The notes: generated from the sequence alone by a model not told the origin. A stretch of 57,500 nucleotides of DNA from Chrysomallon squamiferum (GCA_012295275.1 CM022665.1:42288652-42346151), one strand, 5' to 3'. Positions 33,692 to 45,127 are shown, counted from the stretch's first letter. Translations and numbers: made by a program.

Positions 33692-33694
<3 letters not shown>
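33501..33694. other. AT-rich spacer
   Basis: Nothing recognised. Confidence 0.6.

Positions 33695-33787
<93 letters not shown>
33695..33787. repeat. (GT)n(GA)n compound
   Basis: (TG)n 33695-33727 switches directly to (GA)n 33727-33787. Confidence 0.97.
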
Positions 33788-33790
<3 letters not shown>

Positions 33791-34099
33791 GTAAGAGTTA
33801 TGTACCAGAGACCATGTTATTATCATAATAATCAGATATTACGAATAAAATAATTTTTCTTTCACCCATCCCAAATTGTGAACAATTGAAAAACGTTAAC
33901 TGAAATAAAAAGGAAAAAGTTTTCAAATATTCAGTTACCTGACATTGTGTGCTTTCTGACATCTCTGTTACACGGTAAACAATAGCTGCAGGTGATTACG
34001 ACGTAGTAATTTTGAATATCATTCAAAGCTAGTTACATGACTCACAGAATATTTATAGATAGGTCAAACGTGTTAGCATTTGACGTAATCACATCGGTT
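33788..34099. other. AT-rich spacer
   Basis: Nothing recognised. Confidence 0.6.
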
Positions 34100-34300
34100 G
34101 TGTGTGTGTGTGTGTGTGTGTCTGATTAAATATAATTAATTATATATGTATGTGTGTGCGAGTGTGTGTGTGTTTGTGTGTGAGTGTGTGTGTTTGTGTG
34201 TGTGCGTCTGATTAAATATAATTAATTATATTTAAATATATGTGTGTGTGTTTGTGTGTGAGTGTGTGTTTGTGTGTGTGTATGTGTGTGTGTGTGTTTC
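34100..34300. repeat. 86-bp duplication inside a GT array
   Basis: TCTGATTAAATATAATTAAT starts at 34121 and again at 34207. Both copies are surrounded by GT runs with GAGTG and TTTG interruptions, so an 86-bp GT-plus-palindrome unit is duplicated. ATATAATTAATTATAT within it is a perfect palindrome. Confidence 0.88.
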
Positions 34301-34832
34301 CTTTCTTTACGTTTATTTTTTTCTGTCATAAACCTTCAGAACTTCAGAACATTAACACTGTAGTTTACATTCAAGATAATTAATATTTATTATTTAGAAT
34401 CATTAATTAAAATATGAATCTTTGTCAGTTTATCTCTGTGTGTGTGTGTGTGTGTGTGTTCACGTTACAGTCTGCCGGTTACTGCTGATCTCTCTCTCCT
34501 GTAACAATTGTATCTGTTACACACTTGATGATGTTTGACGTAAAGCTGCTCTTTACTGTGTACATTTTCTCTCTGATAACACAACAACAACAACAACAAC
34601 AACAAAAACTAATAAAAAATATTTTAAAAAACTACACACTTAAATTTCTCATCCTTCGCAACTAACCCAACACTTTTTCCTACTAACACACTTTATACCC
34701 TCTTCCTGTCCTCTTTTACACACACACACTCGCACGCACACGCGCGCGCGTTTATGAACCAAGTTTAAATATTGATATACTTCATCAACACTCTGAAGTA
34801 ATCGTTTTATAATGGTAGTTGAAAATATCTGC
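34301..34832. other. spacer with short GT, CAA and CA runs
   Basis: (GT)11 at 34438-34459, CAA triplets near 34582-34604 and ACAC/GCGC at 34720-34750. No gene. Confidence 0.6.
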
Positions 34833-35135
34833 TTTTTTTTTTTTGTCAGCTTCATTTATATTAAGTGACTGCTAAATATATTTATTATTACGTCATGAAA
34901 GTTCAAAAGAAATCTGTTTTTATAAATTTTCAAATAAGCCCATCGATCATTAAGGCGACAAATACGTATTATGCAACTACAACAGCATACTACATTGTCA
35001 ACAACGTCGTTTGCATTGTCACGTTGCCTAAGCTTGCAAATGATTGCCGCCTCTTCAAAAGTCTTGAGTGAAAAGAGGAGGCTCGAACGTGTCAAAATCA
35101 GTATCCCATAACAACAGAACCACTCAGCCGTAGCA
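34833..35135 (-). mobile_element. minus-strand SINE-like element with A12 tail
   Basis: On the minus strand, from about 35135: TACGGCTGAGTGGTTCTG carries a near-consensus A box (GGCTGAGTGG), and ACGTTCGAGCCTCC (35079-35092) a B box (GTTCGAGCC), about 41 bases apart as in tRNAs. A body of about 230 bp follows and ends at an A12 run (T-run 34833-34844 on the plus strand). Head, body length and A-tail fit a SINE near 300 bp. A 79-codon minus-strand frame within it starts with ATG but is unrecognised. No second copy was found here. Confidence 0.5.
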
Positions 35136-35480
35136 AAGCTGCGACCACCTGCCCTCCGCCCTTTTCCCTGGGGGCTTCTCTCACGATGGCCCGGGATAAC
35201 CCCTCTCTTTGCTTAGCGGAGGACAAGGTCACAACGCGGTCACGGCTCATCGTCTGCCCGAGCTAAGTTACCAATGGTTACGATAGCCCGCAGACGATAA
35301 TGGCATAGCATCTTCTGCTTCATCCTAGACCCGACAAAAACAAGGTCATAGGTCAGCAGGTGGCCCTTTCAGCTTACGTCACTCGGACCAACATGCGCCG
35401 TTCTTAGACACGAGGTCTGTTGACAACTATTGTGCAAACCAGGCGTCAGACTCCGCTATTAGCCAATACCGATTTTTTTC
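35136..35480. promoter_or_regulatory. regulatory-looking island with a perfect DR1
   Basis: A GC-balanced island free of microsatellites. AGGTCATAGGTCA (35343-35355) is a perfect direct repeat of nuclear-receptor half-sites with one-base spacing (DR1, bound by RXR, HNF4 and COUP-TF type receptors); another AGGTCA lies at 35226-35231. TTACGTCA (35374-35381) is an ATF-like site and CCAAT is at 35463-35467. ATCGTCTGC and GCAGACGAT form 9-bp inverted arms around 35249-35300. Function is inferred; no gene is visible next to it. Confidence 0.35.
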
Positions 35481-36284
35481 AAATAATAACTCTTTTAATA
35501 AGAGTGGTTTGCAGATCAATTGAAAACTTATAATGGGGTGGATTTGAGTGGCGATGGGATTGCGCACAAAGTATTACATAGCCCCAGGGTCGAACCCTAA
35601 TGGATACCCGAAACCCTCCGTGGACCGTGGTATTGTCGGGACAGGGGGATTAACAAGGACCCTACAATTTTCTCACCTTTTTTTTTTTTTTTTTTTTTTT
35701 TGATTCGATGTCGTAAATAACTGAGAAATATTGCACAATAAACGACTCGTGGTTTGAAAATCAAATGAGTGGCAAAACAGAGAGAGCGAGGAAAAAAAAA
35801 ATAATAATAATAAAAAGACATGAAAGAAAGCGAAGAGGTGTACAATTTTCATAAATTCATTTAAAAAAAATATGACAATGAAGTGATTTTTTATTTAAAA
35901 TCCCTCATTGAATGTTATTAACGTACTGGAGATGTTACTTCGAAATTAAGAAATATTAAAATAAATAAATAAAGTAATTAATTAATTTAATTAATTAATT
36001 AATTAATTTTATTTAAATTAAATAAATAAATATGCAACATTTATTTTTATTTTCATTAAGCAAAACACATTATCTCACAGATACTGTTTAAATATTAATT
36101 GTTAATTTAAGAGGAATACTTCTCGTATATTAATAGCAAAATATTATGAAAATTTAAACCTTTAAGAACTACTCCTAAATATATAATTATAGCCTCTTAT
36201 AGACGGATGGCGTTATTACAAGTTCCCTCAAGAACCGTCATTATCTCATAATTATTTTAAAATAAAAAATAAATAACATTGTAT
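35481..36284. other. AT-rich spacer with a T-run
   Basis: T24 at about 35678-35701. GGGTCGAACCCT (35588-35599) is nearly self-complementary and resembles a B box on the minus strand, but lacks an A box. The rest is AATT-rich. No gene. Confidence 0.55.
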
Positions 36285-36350
36285 CACTCTCGTCTGCTCG
36301 CAAGCGATGCACGTGCCCCGTTTCCAAGACAACGTAACGCGCGAATCACT
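36285..36350. promoter_or_regulatory. small CpG-rich island with X-box-like site
   Basis: GTTTCCAAGACAAC (36320-36333) matches the RFX X-box consensus GTHNYYATRRNAAC at 13 of 14 positions (A for T in the centre). It is preceded by GCACGTGCCCC (E-box) and followed by GTAACGCGCG. RFX X-boxes mark ciliary gene promoters, but no start codon or exon is recognisable beside it. Confidence 0.28.
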
Positions 36351-36435
36351 CGAATTTCTTGGATTAATAAATGATTACATTCACTACACGTAACAACAAA
36401 AAGGTATTTAATAATCTAGTTTGTCGTCTTTCTTA

Positions 36436-36466
<31 letters not shown>

Positions 36467-36617
36467 ATATTTATTACTGACTATTAATTAATCTTGTTAG
36501 GGAATGTTGGTGCATTATTTGTTTATTATAAATATATATATATATTAAAAAATAATAATAAATAGACTAATTAATTAATTAATTAATAATAACAATAATA
36601 ATGCCATTTATTTTACA
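36351..36617. other. AT-rich spacer with T-run
   Basis: T-run about 36440-36466 and AATT/AATA low complexity. No gene. Confidence 0.65.
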
Positions 36618-36627
36618 GGAATTATTG

Positions 36628-36672
<45 letters not shown>

Positions 36673-36905
36673 GTTGTTGTTGTTGTTGTTGTTGTTACTG
36701 TTGTAGCTGGAGTTGGTAGATGTTGTTGCTGTTTCTATATGGTTGATGTTGTTCAGTAATGTAAACATATAAAAAAATATTACTATTACCACTACTACTA
36801 CTACTATTACTATTACTATTACTATTATTATTATTATTATCATTATCATCATCATCATTATTTTATCATCGTCATCGTCATCGTCATCATCATCATTATT
36901 ATAAA
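36618..36905. repeat. (ATT), (GTT), (ACT) and (ATC) arrays
   Basis: (ATT)n 36629-36671, GTT run to 36697, then after about 80 bp ACT/ATT and ATC/GTC triplets to 36900. Confidence 0.93.
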
Positions 36906-37385
36906 CAGGTTTGTATTATAATTATTATTAAATTAAAATATATATATATATTTTTTTATGAATGGCTTTTTTATTCTTACTAATATTCATTTATTTCCAT
37001 TTAAACATTTCATTTTAATTGTTATATATTCTTTTTACTTTATCATTATTTTAGAAATATTTTAATTCTGTTGTCTTAAAATAATTTATTACTGTTACTC
37101 CTGTGTATTTATTAATGTTATATGTTTTAGTAAATTTAATTCTTAGTAATTTCAAATATTTTTATTACGATAATTTTAATATTATTAATATGAATGTCTT
37201 TAAACATTTTCATATATTATTATTATTATTATATTTAAAAAAAAAAAAATGTATTGCTATCATTATTTTAACTTTTTAATATTTTGATATAAATAACTAG
37301 AGAAATAAAAAAAAAAAAAACACCTCTCCGCCCCCAAAAATAAATAAAACATTAGAAATGAGTCATATAGTTTATCTTTGTTTTA
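36906..37385. other. very AT-rich spacer
   Basis: Almost no G or C. A-runs near 37219-37250 and 37307-37320. Nothing recognised. Confidence 0.65.
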
Positions 37386-37620
37386 TTAGCAGTAGTAGAA
37401 TAATTGTTATTGTTACTGTTGTTATTATTAGTAGTAACAATAGTAGTAGTAGTAGTACTAATAGTAGTATCTATAACAGTAGCAGTAATAACAGTAATAG
37501 TTGAGATACTAGAAATGGTAGTAGCATTAGTGGACATCGTAAAAGTAGTAGAAGTACTAGTAGTAGTAGTAATAGTAGAAGTAGTTGTAGTAGTAGAAGT
37601 ATTGAAAGTAGTTTTATTCG
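37386..37620. repeat. degenerate (AGT)n array
   Basis: AGT-rich triplets over about 230 bp. Plus-strand translation is poly-V/I/L/E and minus-strand is poly-T/N; both are artefacts. Confidence 0.9.
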
Positions 37621-37750
37621 TTATTTAATCATTTATTTCCTTTTTAGTATTATTATTATTATTATTATTATTATTTTTTTTTTTTTTTTTAAACATTATT
37701 TGTAAATATATCAACATAACCTCTTTTGCATACACCCAACCTCCTTCTCT

Positions 37751-37804
<54 letters not shown>

Positions 37805-37850
37805 CTGTCTCTCTGTCTGTCTCTCTGTCTGTCTCCCATTCGCACTCTCT
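37621..37850. repeat. (ATT)n, T-run and (CT)n
   Basis: ATT run 37647-37673, T-run to 37690, (CT)n 37754-37800 continuing as CTGT/CTCT words to about 37835. Confidence 0.92.
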
Positions 37851-38360
37851 CATTAAAACGTTATTGAAGACTTACTGAAAACATTTACCATAAATAAATA
37901 AATAAATAACAAAAACTAAAGAAAAAATATTAAGAAGAAAAATATTTTTTTTATTTTTAATTTTTAATTTTTTAAAAAGCAAACTAACAGACAGATAGAC
38001 GAACAGACAAACAGATACGAGACACCGACGTGTTTTGTGTTTATTTCAAAAGAGCGAGCCAGACACTGCCCAACACTTGGTTCAAGTTACCACACTGACT
38101 AGTTCTTAAATCCTTCCTTTGTGAGGTACGTGACGTAACAGAGCGGCTCTGCGCGGTGTTTACTGCAGCTCATACAGCAATAAAATTATTCAGTTGCGAA
38201 ATGGAGAAGACACACAAACTAATCAGAAAACAATATGCGGATCCGATCGCGCCCCCACCCCATATATATTTTTTTTTGCTATCCAATTTTCATTCTTTTC
38301 TTTCATTTCTTTCTTTATAACGAAGCTCATTAAACTTGAAAGTTATATGACTCTCCTCCT
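37851..38360. other. mixed spacer
   Basis: AAAT and ACAG repeats (37890-38010), then single-copy sequence. A 90-codon frame (38194-38466) is unrecognised. Confidence 0.55.
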
Positions 38361-38690
38361 CCTTTTTTTAACATTCCGGACCCTCCCCTGTACAGGCCAA
38401 GGCTGCAAGGCCAAACCAAAGGCTAATAAATCTTCTCGTTGTGAGTTAGACGTTAACTTTACGTAACCTCGTGGATTAAGTGTCCAGCTTTCTCTGAAGT
38501 TTCGCCGCAGTCTGCGACGGTACAGCTGAAATCCCAGCAACTTTGAGACCTGTTATAGGATACGGGCCTGTACCGATGTAATCAGTATCGAAAAAACCTG
38601 CCTATATCCCGTTTCACCCAGTACTCCGCGACCTCTGTGTCAGAGGCCTCTGTCGCAGTTGTTGTGCAGGCATAGAGAGTTTTGTGTTTT
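38361..38690 (-). other. GC-balanced block, possible SINE remnant
   Basis: On the minus strand GGCCTCTGACACAGAGGTCG could be an anticodon-arm hairpin and GGAGTACTGGGTGAAACGGG a decayed T-arm. The A box is not recognisable and the B box has lost its TTCGA core. Listed as a possible remnant only; it could equally be single-copy DNA. Confidence 0.22.
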
Positions 38691-38900
38691 ATCATTGCCG
38701 TCATCATCGTTGTCAGCGTCGTCGTCATCCTTATCGTCATCATCATCGTCGTTATTGATGATACTGCAGTTTTCATACAGACCGTCGTAATTGTTACTGC
38801 CATTAGCAGAATTACTGCTATGTGCGCTGCAACAACGACAACTACTTCTATTACAATTACTGCTATGTTACTGATACTGCTGCTGCCACCACTTAAAACA
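38691..38900. repeat. degenerate (ATC)/(GTC)/(ACT) triplets
   Basis: Triplet-biased sequence, purest at 38698-38760. The 90-codon plus-strand frame over it (38682-38954) is rich in V, I and T, as expected from triplets. Confidence 0.7.
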
Positions 38901-39440
38901 AATAAACTGCCGGATTCAAATAACTCTCCCGAACCATCAAAGCTGCCGGATTAGTGAGGTCGGAACTGTACGACTACAATAATTGCTAATAACCATACTT
39001 CTTATCACATTCCCGTCCACCACCACTAGTATTACTACTGAAACTTACTATTTTCTAGTAATAATTATTAATACTAGCAGTACTAGTACTACTCAAACCA
39101 GCTTCACAGCCCATTAGACTTATAATATATTAACTGAACGAACCATTCTTTTTTTATTTTATTTTTTTCTGTCTTCAAAACCTAACAAAAGTTATGTTGT
39201 TGTAGGTATACATTAATAATGCAATCGTGTATTGATCTAGTTAATACTCCTATGACAATACGTCAGATATTAACCAGTCTCAAGAGGAAATACGAGATTA
39301 TGTTCTGACTCTTTCACCAAACATTTCGAACGATCGACAACGAATATCTTATTAATGAACATACGTTATTCTAAGCTGTTAGATTCTTTTACTTTCGAAT
39401 CATCTTTACAGCCGCACCAAGGCACGCTTGCAGAAATGCT
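38901..39440. other. single-copy spacer
   Basis: A 14-bp phrase AACTGCCGGATTCA/AAGCTGCCGGATTAG recurs at 38906 and 38940. Otherwise nothing recognised. Confidence 0.5.
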
Positions 39441-39701
39441 TGGAGTGGTTGTAATTGTGATAGTAGTTGTTGTAGTATTTGTAGTAGTAGTAGTAACAGT
39501 AATAGTATTATGTAGTAGTCTATGTTGTTCTAACAGAACTAGTTATTGAAAAATAGTGTTTATAATTTTTATTTTTATTTTTCTTATTTCATAAATTTCT
39601 GTTCCCTAATTTATTGTGAACAGTATACCTGTATTTTATTATGTACTAATTGTTTTACTTTATTATTTATATGTTTGTTTGTTTGCTTGCTTGCTTGCTT
39701 G

Positions 39702-39749
<48 letters not shown>

Positions 39750-39760
39750 TTACAAGTGGC
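39441..39760. repeat. (AGT)-rich, (GCTT) and (ATT) arrays
   Basis: GTAGTAGT-rich segment 39460-39520, TTGC/TTGT run 39674-39702, (ATT)n 39703-39750. Confidence 0.88.
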
Positions 39761-40066
39761 AAAAATGGTGGCAAAACCAAAGTTAATCGATACATTATTA
39801 CCTGAAATATTACACATTAATGAAATAAAAACCTTTTGTCACTCATTTTGTATTATTAATCTCTTTCATTCTGCGGGACATGGATGATATAATTTCGCAC
39901 TTGTCAATTACGGACAACAGTAATTTATATTATAATACGTAAAACATAAAGACTTTCAAATGAGTGCGAACGAACCCTGTCTCTTACGTCAGAGAAATGT
40001 TACACAATTTTCAGTCGAGCCAAACGTCACGTTCAAATGTTATAATGAGACCAAACGCGATTTGTG
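39761..40066. other. single-copy spacer
   Basis: Nothing recognised; overlapping frames of 63 and 125 codons after 39960 run into the next feature and the T38 tract. Confidence 0.5.
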
Positions 40067-40125
40067 GCTACTTGTTAGTTCTTTCGTACCAGAAGCGTTG
40101 GGTCGCTGGTTCATTTCCTCTCAGA
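40067..40125 (+). mobile_element. possible decayed tRNA-like SINE head
   Basis: GTGGCTACTTGTTAGTTC (A-box-like), CGTACCAGAAGC, then GGGTCGCTGGTTCATTTCC (B-box-like GGTTCATTTCC). Order and spacing fit a tRNA but both boxes have mismatches and there is no A-tail. Confidence 0.28.
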
Positions 40126-40246
40126 GACACCGTTCATCAAATCAGAGATAATCATGGTGGTGTTTTCTCTGCTGTATGTGAGAAGGTGTACTTAAAAGGA
40201 CATTTGTTGCTAATCAGTAAGAGTAACCCGGGAAGTGATGGGTGCC

Positions 40247-40248
<2 letters not shown>
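40126..40248. other. single-copy spacer
   Basis: Nothing recognised. Confidence 0.5.
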
Positions 40249-40288
<40 letters not shown>

Positions 40289-40340
40289 CGGATATCAGTA
40301 ATATCATCATCACCATCATCATAATCATCATTATCATCTA
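40249..40340. repeat. T38 homopolymer and (ATC) run
   Basis: Thirty-eight uninterrupted T (40249-40286), then CATCATCACCATC-like triplets. Confidence 0.93.
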
Positions 40341-41354
40341 AAAATGAGGAGATTACCAGAGATTATCAGATTTCCTAAACAGACCTGTCTTTAGTTGCAT
40401 TATTATTATTACTATCACTAGTAATAGTAATATTATTATTGTTGATGGTGACCATGATGGTGGTAGTGATGACGTATGTAATTCACAAACGCTGTTAAAG
40501 CACACTTTTAAAAGCCAGGGTCTGAAAATAGTAATATTGTTCGTCGGAAAAAAATAAAAATAAAAATAAAAAAATACAGTTGAAATGGCCTATTATTTTC
40601 ATTTGTTTCGGCGAGAAGAGAGAGGGCCGCCTGTAAAGTTACACGTCTGCTTCGACTAAAGTTTCGCGCGCGTAAAATAATGCTGTAACATCTTGGCTTG
40701 TACAGTGACTGAATTTTATAATGTGATTTCCGCCATTGTTGTATTACTAATTCTGACGCTTTCCATATTACATTGCAGGTTTCGAATAACGTCCTATGAA
40801 CGTTTTCAAATTCGGAGGTGCTAATCCGGAAAAGGTGTTTAACGCTATCTTGGATGTTTTTTGATGTTCCGGCACATATTAATTTCACTTCATGCTATTA
40901 AAAATGTGGCAGGTATTTAAAAAAAAAATAATAATAAATTAAAAAAAATTTAAAAAAAACAAAACAAAAAACATTAAAAAAAAAGAGAAAAACACGTGTT
41001 TAATAGTATCTAACGTTCTTCTGTTTACTTTAATATTGTTGTTTGCTGTATGTTCGCTGTACTTTCTATTTTATCTGAGTAACTGCCTAACAGCTAATAT
41101 TGCCCTATATGTTTGTGTCAGATGATTTAATATCTTTCTCTCTCTTGGATTATCTCGTTCATGCTTTTGTTCACGCTGTTTTCTCTGCCTTTCTTTCTTT
41201 CTTTCTGTTGAAGTGTTTTACTTTATGTGTGCTGTCACTACGGACAAAACTCTGACGATAAAAAGAAATCTGGTTACCTTATCTTAATCAAATATATGTT
41301 CTGTTACACAGAGCAATACGGACAAATGTAACACAACAGTGCATTCTATTAAAA
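40341..41354. other. single-copy spacer with an unrecognised minus-strand frame
   Basis: A 126-codon minus-strand frame (40508-40888) begins at GTG and reads through the A/T-rich segment 40549-40577. The part before that (about 100 residues) has a mixed composition but no motif I can place. Frames of this size are expected by chance in this much sequence. A-runs follow at 40918-40985. Confidence 0.4.
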
Positions 41355-41363
41355 GTGTGTGTG

Positions 41364-41420
<57 letters not shown>

Positions 41421-41437
41421 ACACACACACACACACA
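41355..41437. repeat. (GT)(AT)(AG)(AC) compound microsatellite
   Basis: Four dinucleotide runs join without spacers: GT 41355-41364, TA to 41379, AG to 41417, AC to 41437. Confidence 0.95.
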
Positions 41438-42030
41438 GTATATAATGTGCATAAGTGTCAGCGCGTGCATCGCAGGACTCAAGCAGTGACTTTCGCGGCA
41501 ATGGCGGAGATTTTCATCTTTGAAACAGGTGTAAGGGCGACACGTCGTCTGTATCTCAAGTTGTGTATTAAAAATCAATTGCTCGTGACTTCGTTTGATT
41601 CGCGCATGTTCAGACCGCAGACAGCACGATGCAGATGTCGTCTGATAGAAAACTTGTCGTCTGTTTCAGGGTCAGGTCCGACAGTGTAAGACGAAACGAG
41701 TTAACACATTGTTTTACCATTTCAGCATCGACCGAGTTACTTGTGTTTGTTTTACCACACTGTGGTATTAAAGATGAAATTCTTTCATGCATTATTTATA
41801 CGATATTCAAGATCTAATGAGTTTAATTATAAACAGCAAACTTTACAATGGCAGTGGGCAAAAAGAATCGCAAAGGGCTTGGCTTAGGGTACGTCCCTTC
41901 AACTATCCGCGCATGCGTATTAGATTTGTCGTCTGCCCCTGATCCATCTGTGTTACGCTGTATTGTCCATCGAGACGTCGCCATTATGTTAAAAGTTCTT
42001 TGCAAAAATGAAAATAATAGAATAAAATAA
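41438..42030. promoter_or_regulatory. GC-balanced island with NRF1-like site
   Basis: CGCGCATGCGTA (41908-41919) matches the NRF1 consensus YGCGCAYGCGCR at 11 of 12. ATG at 41501 sits in GCAATGGCGGAG (YY1-like) and its frame meets ACAGGTGTAAGG, a plausible splice donor, after ten codons; unspliced, it continues to about 41689. On the minus strand an ATG in ATAATGGCGACG (near 41984) opens 53 codons. No product is recognised; a bidirectional CpG-type promoter is possible. Confidence 0.25.
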
Positions 42031-42239
42031 TAACAACAAAAAATATTTATGTATTTGGTCTCTTCTTTAAAATCTTCTTTACTCCGTTTTCTTTATTAAA
42101 AATTTTAAAAATATATAAATTGACCTACGAGAGAAAGTTGTAGAATGTTGATGATATTTATACGTGTTTTGTTAAATTTATCAGTAAAAAAAACAAATTT
42201 ACGATTTGGTCCTGGAATATAAGGATCGAGCAATATTTG
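42031..42239. other. AT-rich spacer
   Basis: Nothing recognised. Confidence 0.6.
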
Positions 42240-42480
42240 AATTAAAACGAAATAAAACAGACATAGACAGACAGACAGACAGACAGATAGATATACAGAT
42301 GGATGGATAGACAGAAAAATAGATAAGTAGATAGGAAGAAAGAAAGATAAATAGAAAAACAGATATACATACATACATACATACATAATACATGCAGAGA
42401 AACAGACACAAAGAAACAGATAGAAAAACTGACATACTCACAGACAAAGAGACATACATACAGATGGATAGATATAAAAT
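42240..42480. repeat. (ACAG)/(GATA)/(TACA) tetranucleotide block
   Basis: ACAG run 42263-42287, mixed GATA/GGAT/GAAA tetramers, TACA run 42365-42386, then interrupted tetramers to 42475. All frames stay open on the minus strand. Confidence 0.88.
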
Positions 42481-42599
42481 ATAAAATAATATTCACTAAA
42501 ACCTATCAATAATTTTACGAACACGTGTATCTGAATTGTGTTTTTTTTTACATTTGTTTTGTTTTTAATTTTGTTTTAATTTTATTATAACTATCTTTA

Positions 42600-42635
42600 T
42601 AATCATCATCATCATAATTATTATTGTTATTGTTA

Positions 42636-42690
<55 letters not shown>

Positions 42691-42750
42691 GTGGTTGTGG
42701 TTGTTGTTGTTATAACTGTTATCGCTGTTGTTATTGTTATTATTATTAAA
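42600..42750. repeat. (ATC)/(ATT)/(GTT) array
   Basis: About 60 bp of pure ATT at 42638-42690 with GTT/GTG triplets to its right. Confidence 0.95.
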
Positions 42751-43131
42751 CATTTTTGCTCTTTTTAATGTGAGTCTGGTAACTTTGTTTCTTTTCTTTT
42801 TTTTGGCGCGAAATTTCAGCAAAGCCAGCAGACGACACCTCAGAAACTAGCAGCGGTCTGCCGTATCTTCAGCCATGCAATTTCTCAAAGTGCTTGGCAG
42901 ACATGTAAATGGAAATGACTGTACTTGTATTTTCAGTATTAATTATTAAGGTAAAGGCCCCTCTAGTTCTAGCGGGTCGAGGACTTCTGTCACAGCTGAA
43001 AGATAAGATACCACTTCAGATCCACAGAAGACGTGCATGTAATCAAAGATGCGGAATCTGCTAGGAGGATGCCAACGTTGTTTATTTATTAATATATATA
43101 ATTTTATTATTCCTTTAATTATTTCTTACGT
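42751..43131. other. spacer with short dispersed repeat
   Basis: GGTAAAGGCCCCTCTAGTTC (from 42950) is the second copy of the 24-bp word at 16729. The sequence around it does not align with the first locus. No gene. Confidence 0.45.
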
Positions 43132-43690
<559 letters not shown>

Positions 43691-44182
43691 TGTTTAATAT
43701 CTTAGTATTACATGATTACATGTCGATTTATATATCAGAGTATTCGTATGATGTGAAGAAATATCTATCCCCAATTTTAAAAAAAAATTATATGAACTGC
43801 TGGTTCGATCATTTCGCCAAATAGACCTCTCAAACAAACAGAATCCATCTTCCACAGTGTTTGGGGCAGAAGAATTTCGTCCGCTGTGTTTGTGCCAAAA
43901 ATTGTGTTGTTAATCTGTCCGAGCTGGTTCTGCAGTATCAAACTTTTGTTTGCAAATAAATGTTTGATGGAGTTTAACACACTCCATCACCCACAAATTG
44001 TCTGTAACGAAATTATTTGTAAATATCTGCAACGTGACCAATCAGAAAGCAATTTAGAATCACGTGGTATATTAGTTATTTCTTTTTTTTAGGGGGGGAG
44101 AGTATTGCTTCTGGTTTGTGTCTGCATAGCAAATATAACAACATAAATGTTTTATTGAAATAAGTAATGAAACTGTAACGGT
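43691..44182. other. single-copy spacer with a 9-bp stem-loop
   Basis: TGATGGAGT (43965-43973) and ACTCCATCA (43981-43989) form a perfect 9-bp stem with a 7-base loop. CTGGTTCGATCATTTC near 43800 resembles a B box without an A box. Frames of 67-68 codons on both strands are unrecognised. Confidence 0.45.
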
Positions 44183-44222
44183 GCTGTGGCTAAACAGTCG
44201 GCCTTTCACGGTGATATGAATA
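44183..44222 (+). mobile_element. possible tRNA-like A-box fragment
   Basis: GCTGTGGCTAAACAGTCGGCC resembles a tRNA D-arm/A box followed by TTTCACGGTGA. No B box with TTCGA follows at the expected distance, so this is at best a decayed head. Confidence 0.25.
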
Positions 44223-44486
44223 GAAACTGCAACTCAGATGACGGTTCTTACTCACAGTTAATTAGCACGATACGAAAACACTACACTCAATTCCCTGGCC
44301 ATGTTTGCAAACAGAAGACTTTACCTTAAAATCATCTATGGTTAGGAATACATCTCCTTGAAAGCCTCTATCATATTACTACAGCTTTCTCTCTTCCTCC
44401 CTCCTTCTTTCTCTCTCTCCATCCCTCCCTCCCCTCTCTCTTTTTCTTTTTGCCTCCCTTCGTCCTTTTCTCTGTGTTCTCTCTCT

Positions 44487-44769
<283 letters not shown>

Positions 44770-44877
44770 GTTTCAGACGTACTAAAATAGAATTTCTTTC
44801 TTCTCTGCTAAGATAGGACTGATAGGTCTTTCAAAGCAAAGAGAACATACGCTGCTGTATAGTACTTAGGATATGTC

Positions 44878-45067
44878 TGTAAATGTATGTATGTATGTTC
44901 GTACATATATATGTCCGTATATATATATATATATATATATATGTTTGTATGTCCGTACGTAAGTGTGTATGTGTCTATGTTTGTACGTATTTACAGACGT
45001 GTATGTGTGTATCTGTATGTGCCTGTGCCTGTATATGTTTGCATGTGTGTCTGTGTGCATGTTTGTG

Positions 45068-45127
<60 letters not shown>

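Noticed and set aside
35588-35599. GGGTCGAACCCT as a tRNA T-arm
   Set aside because: A nearly palindromic word without a D-arm or acceptor stem nearby.
40508-40888. Minus-strand 126-codon frame
   Set aside because: Begins at GTG, ends through an AT-rich low-complexity stretch, and matches no known motif. Length is within chance expectation.
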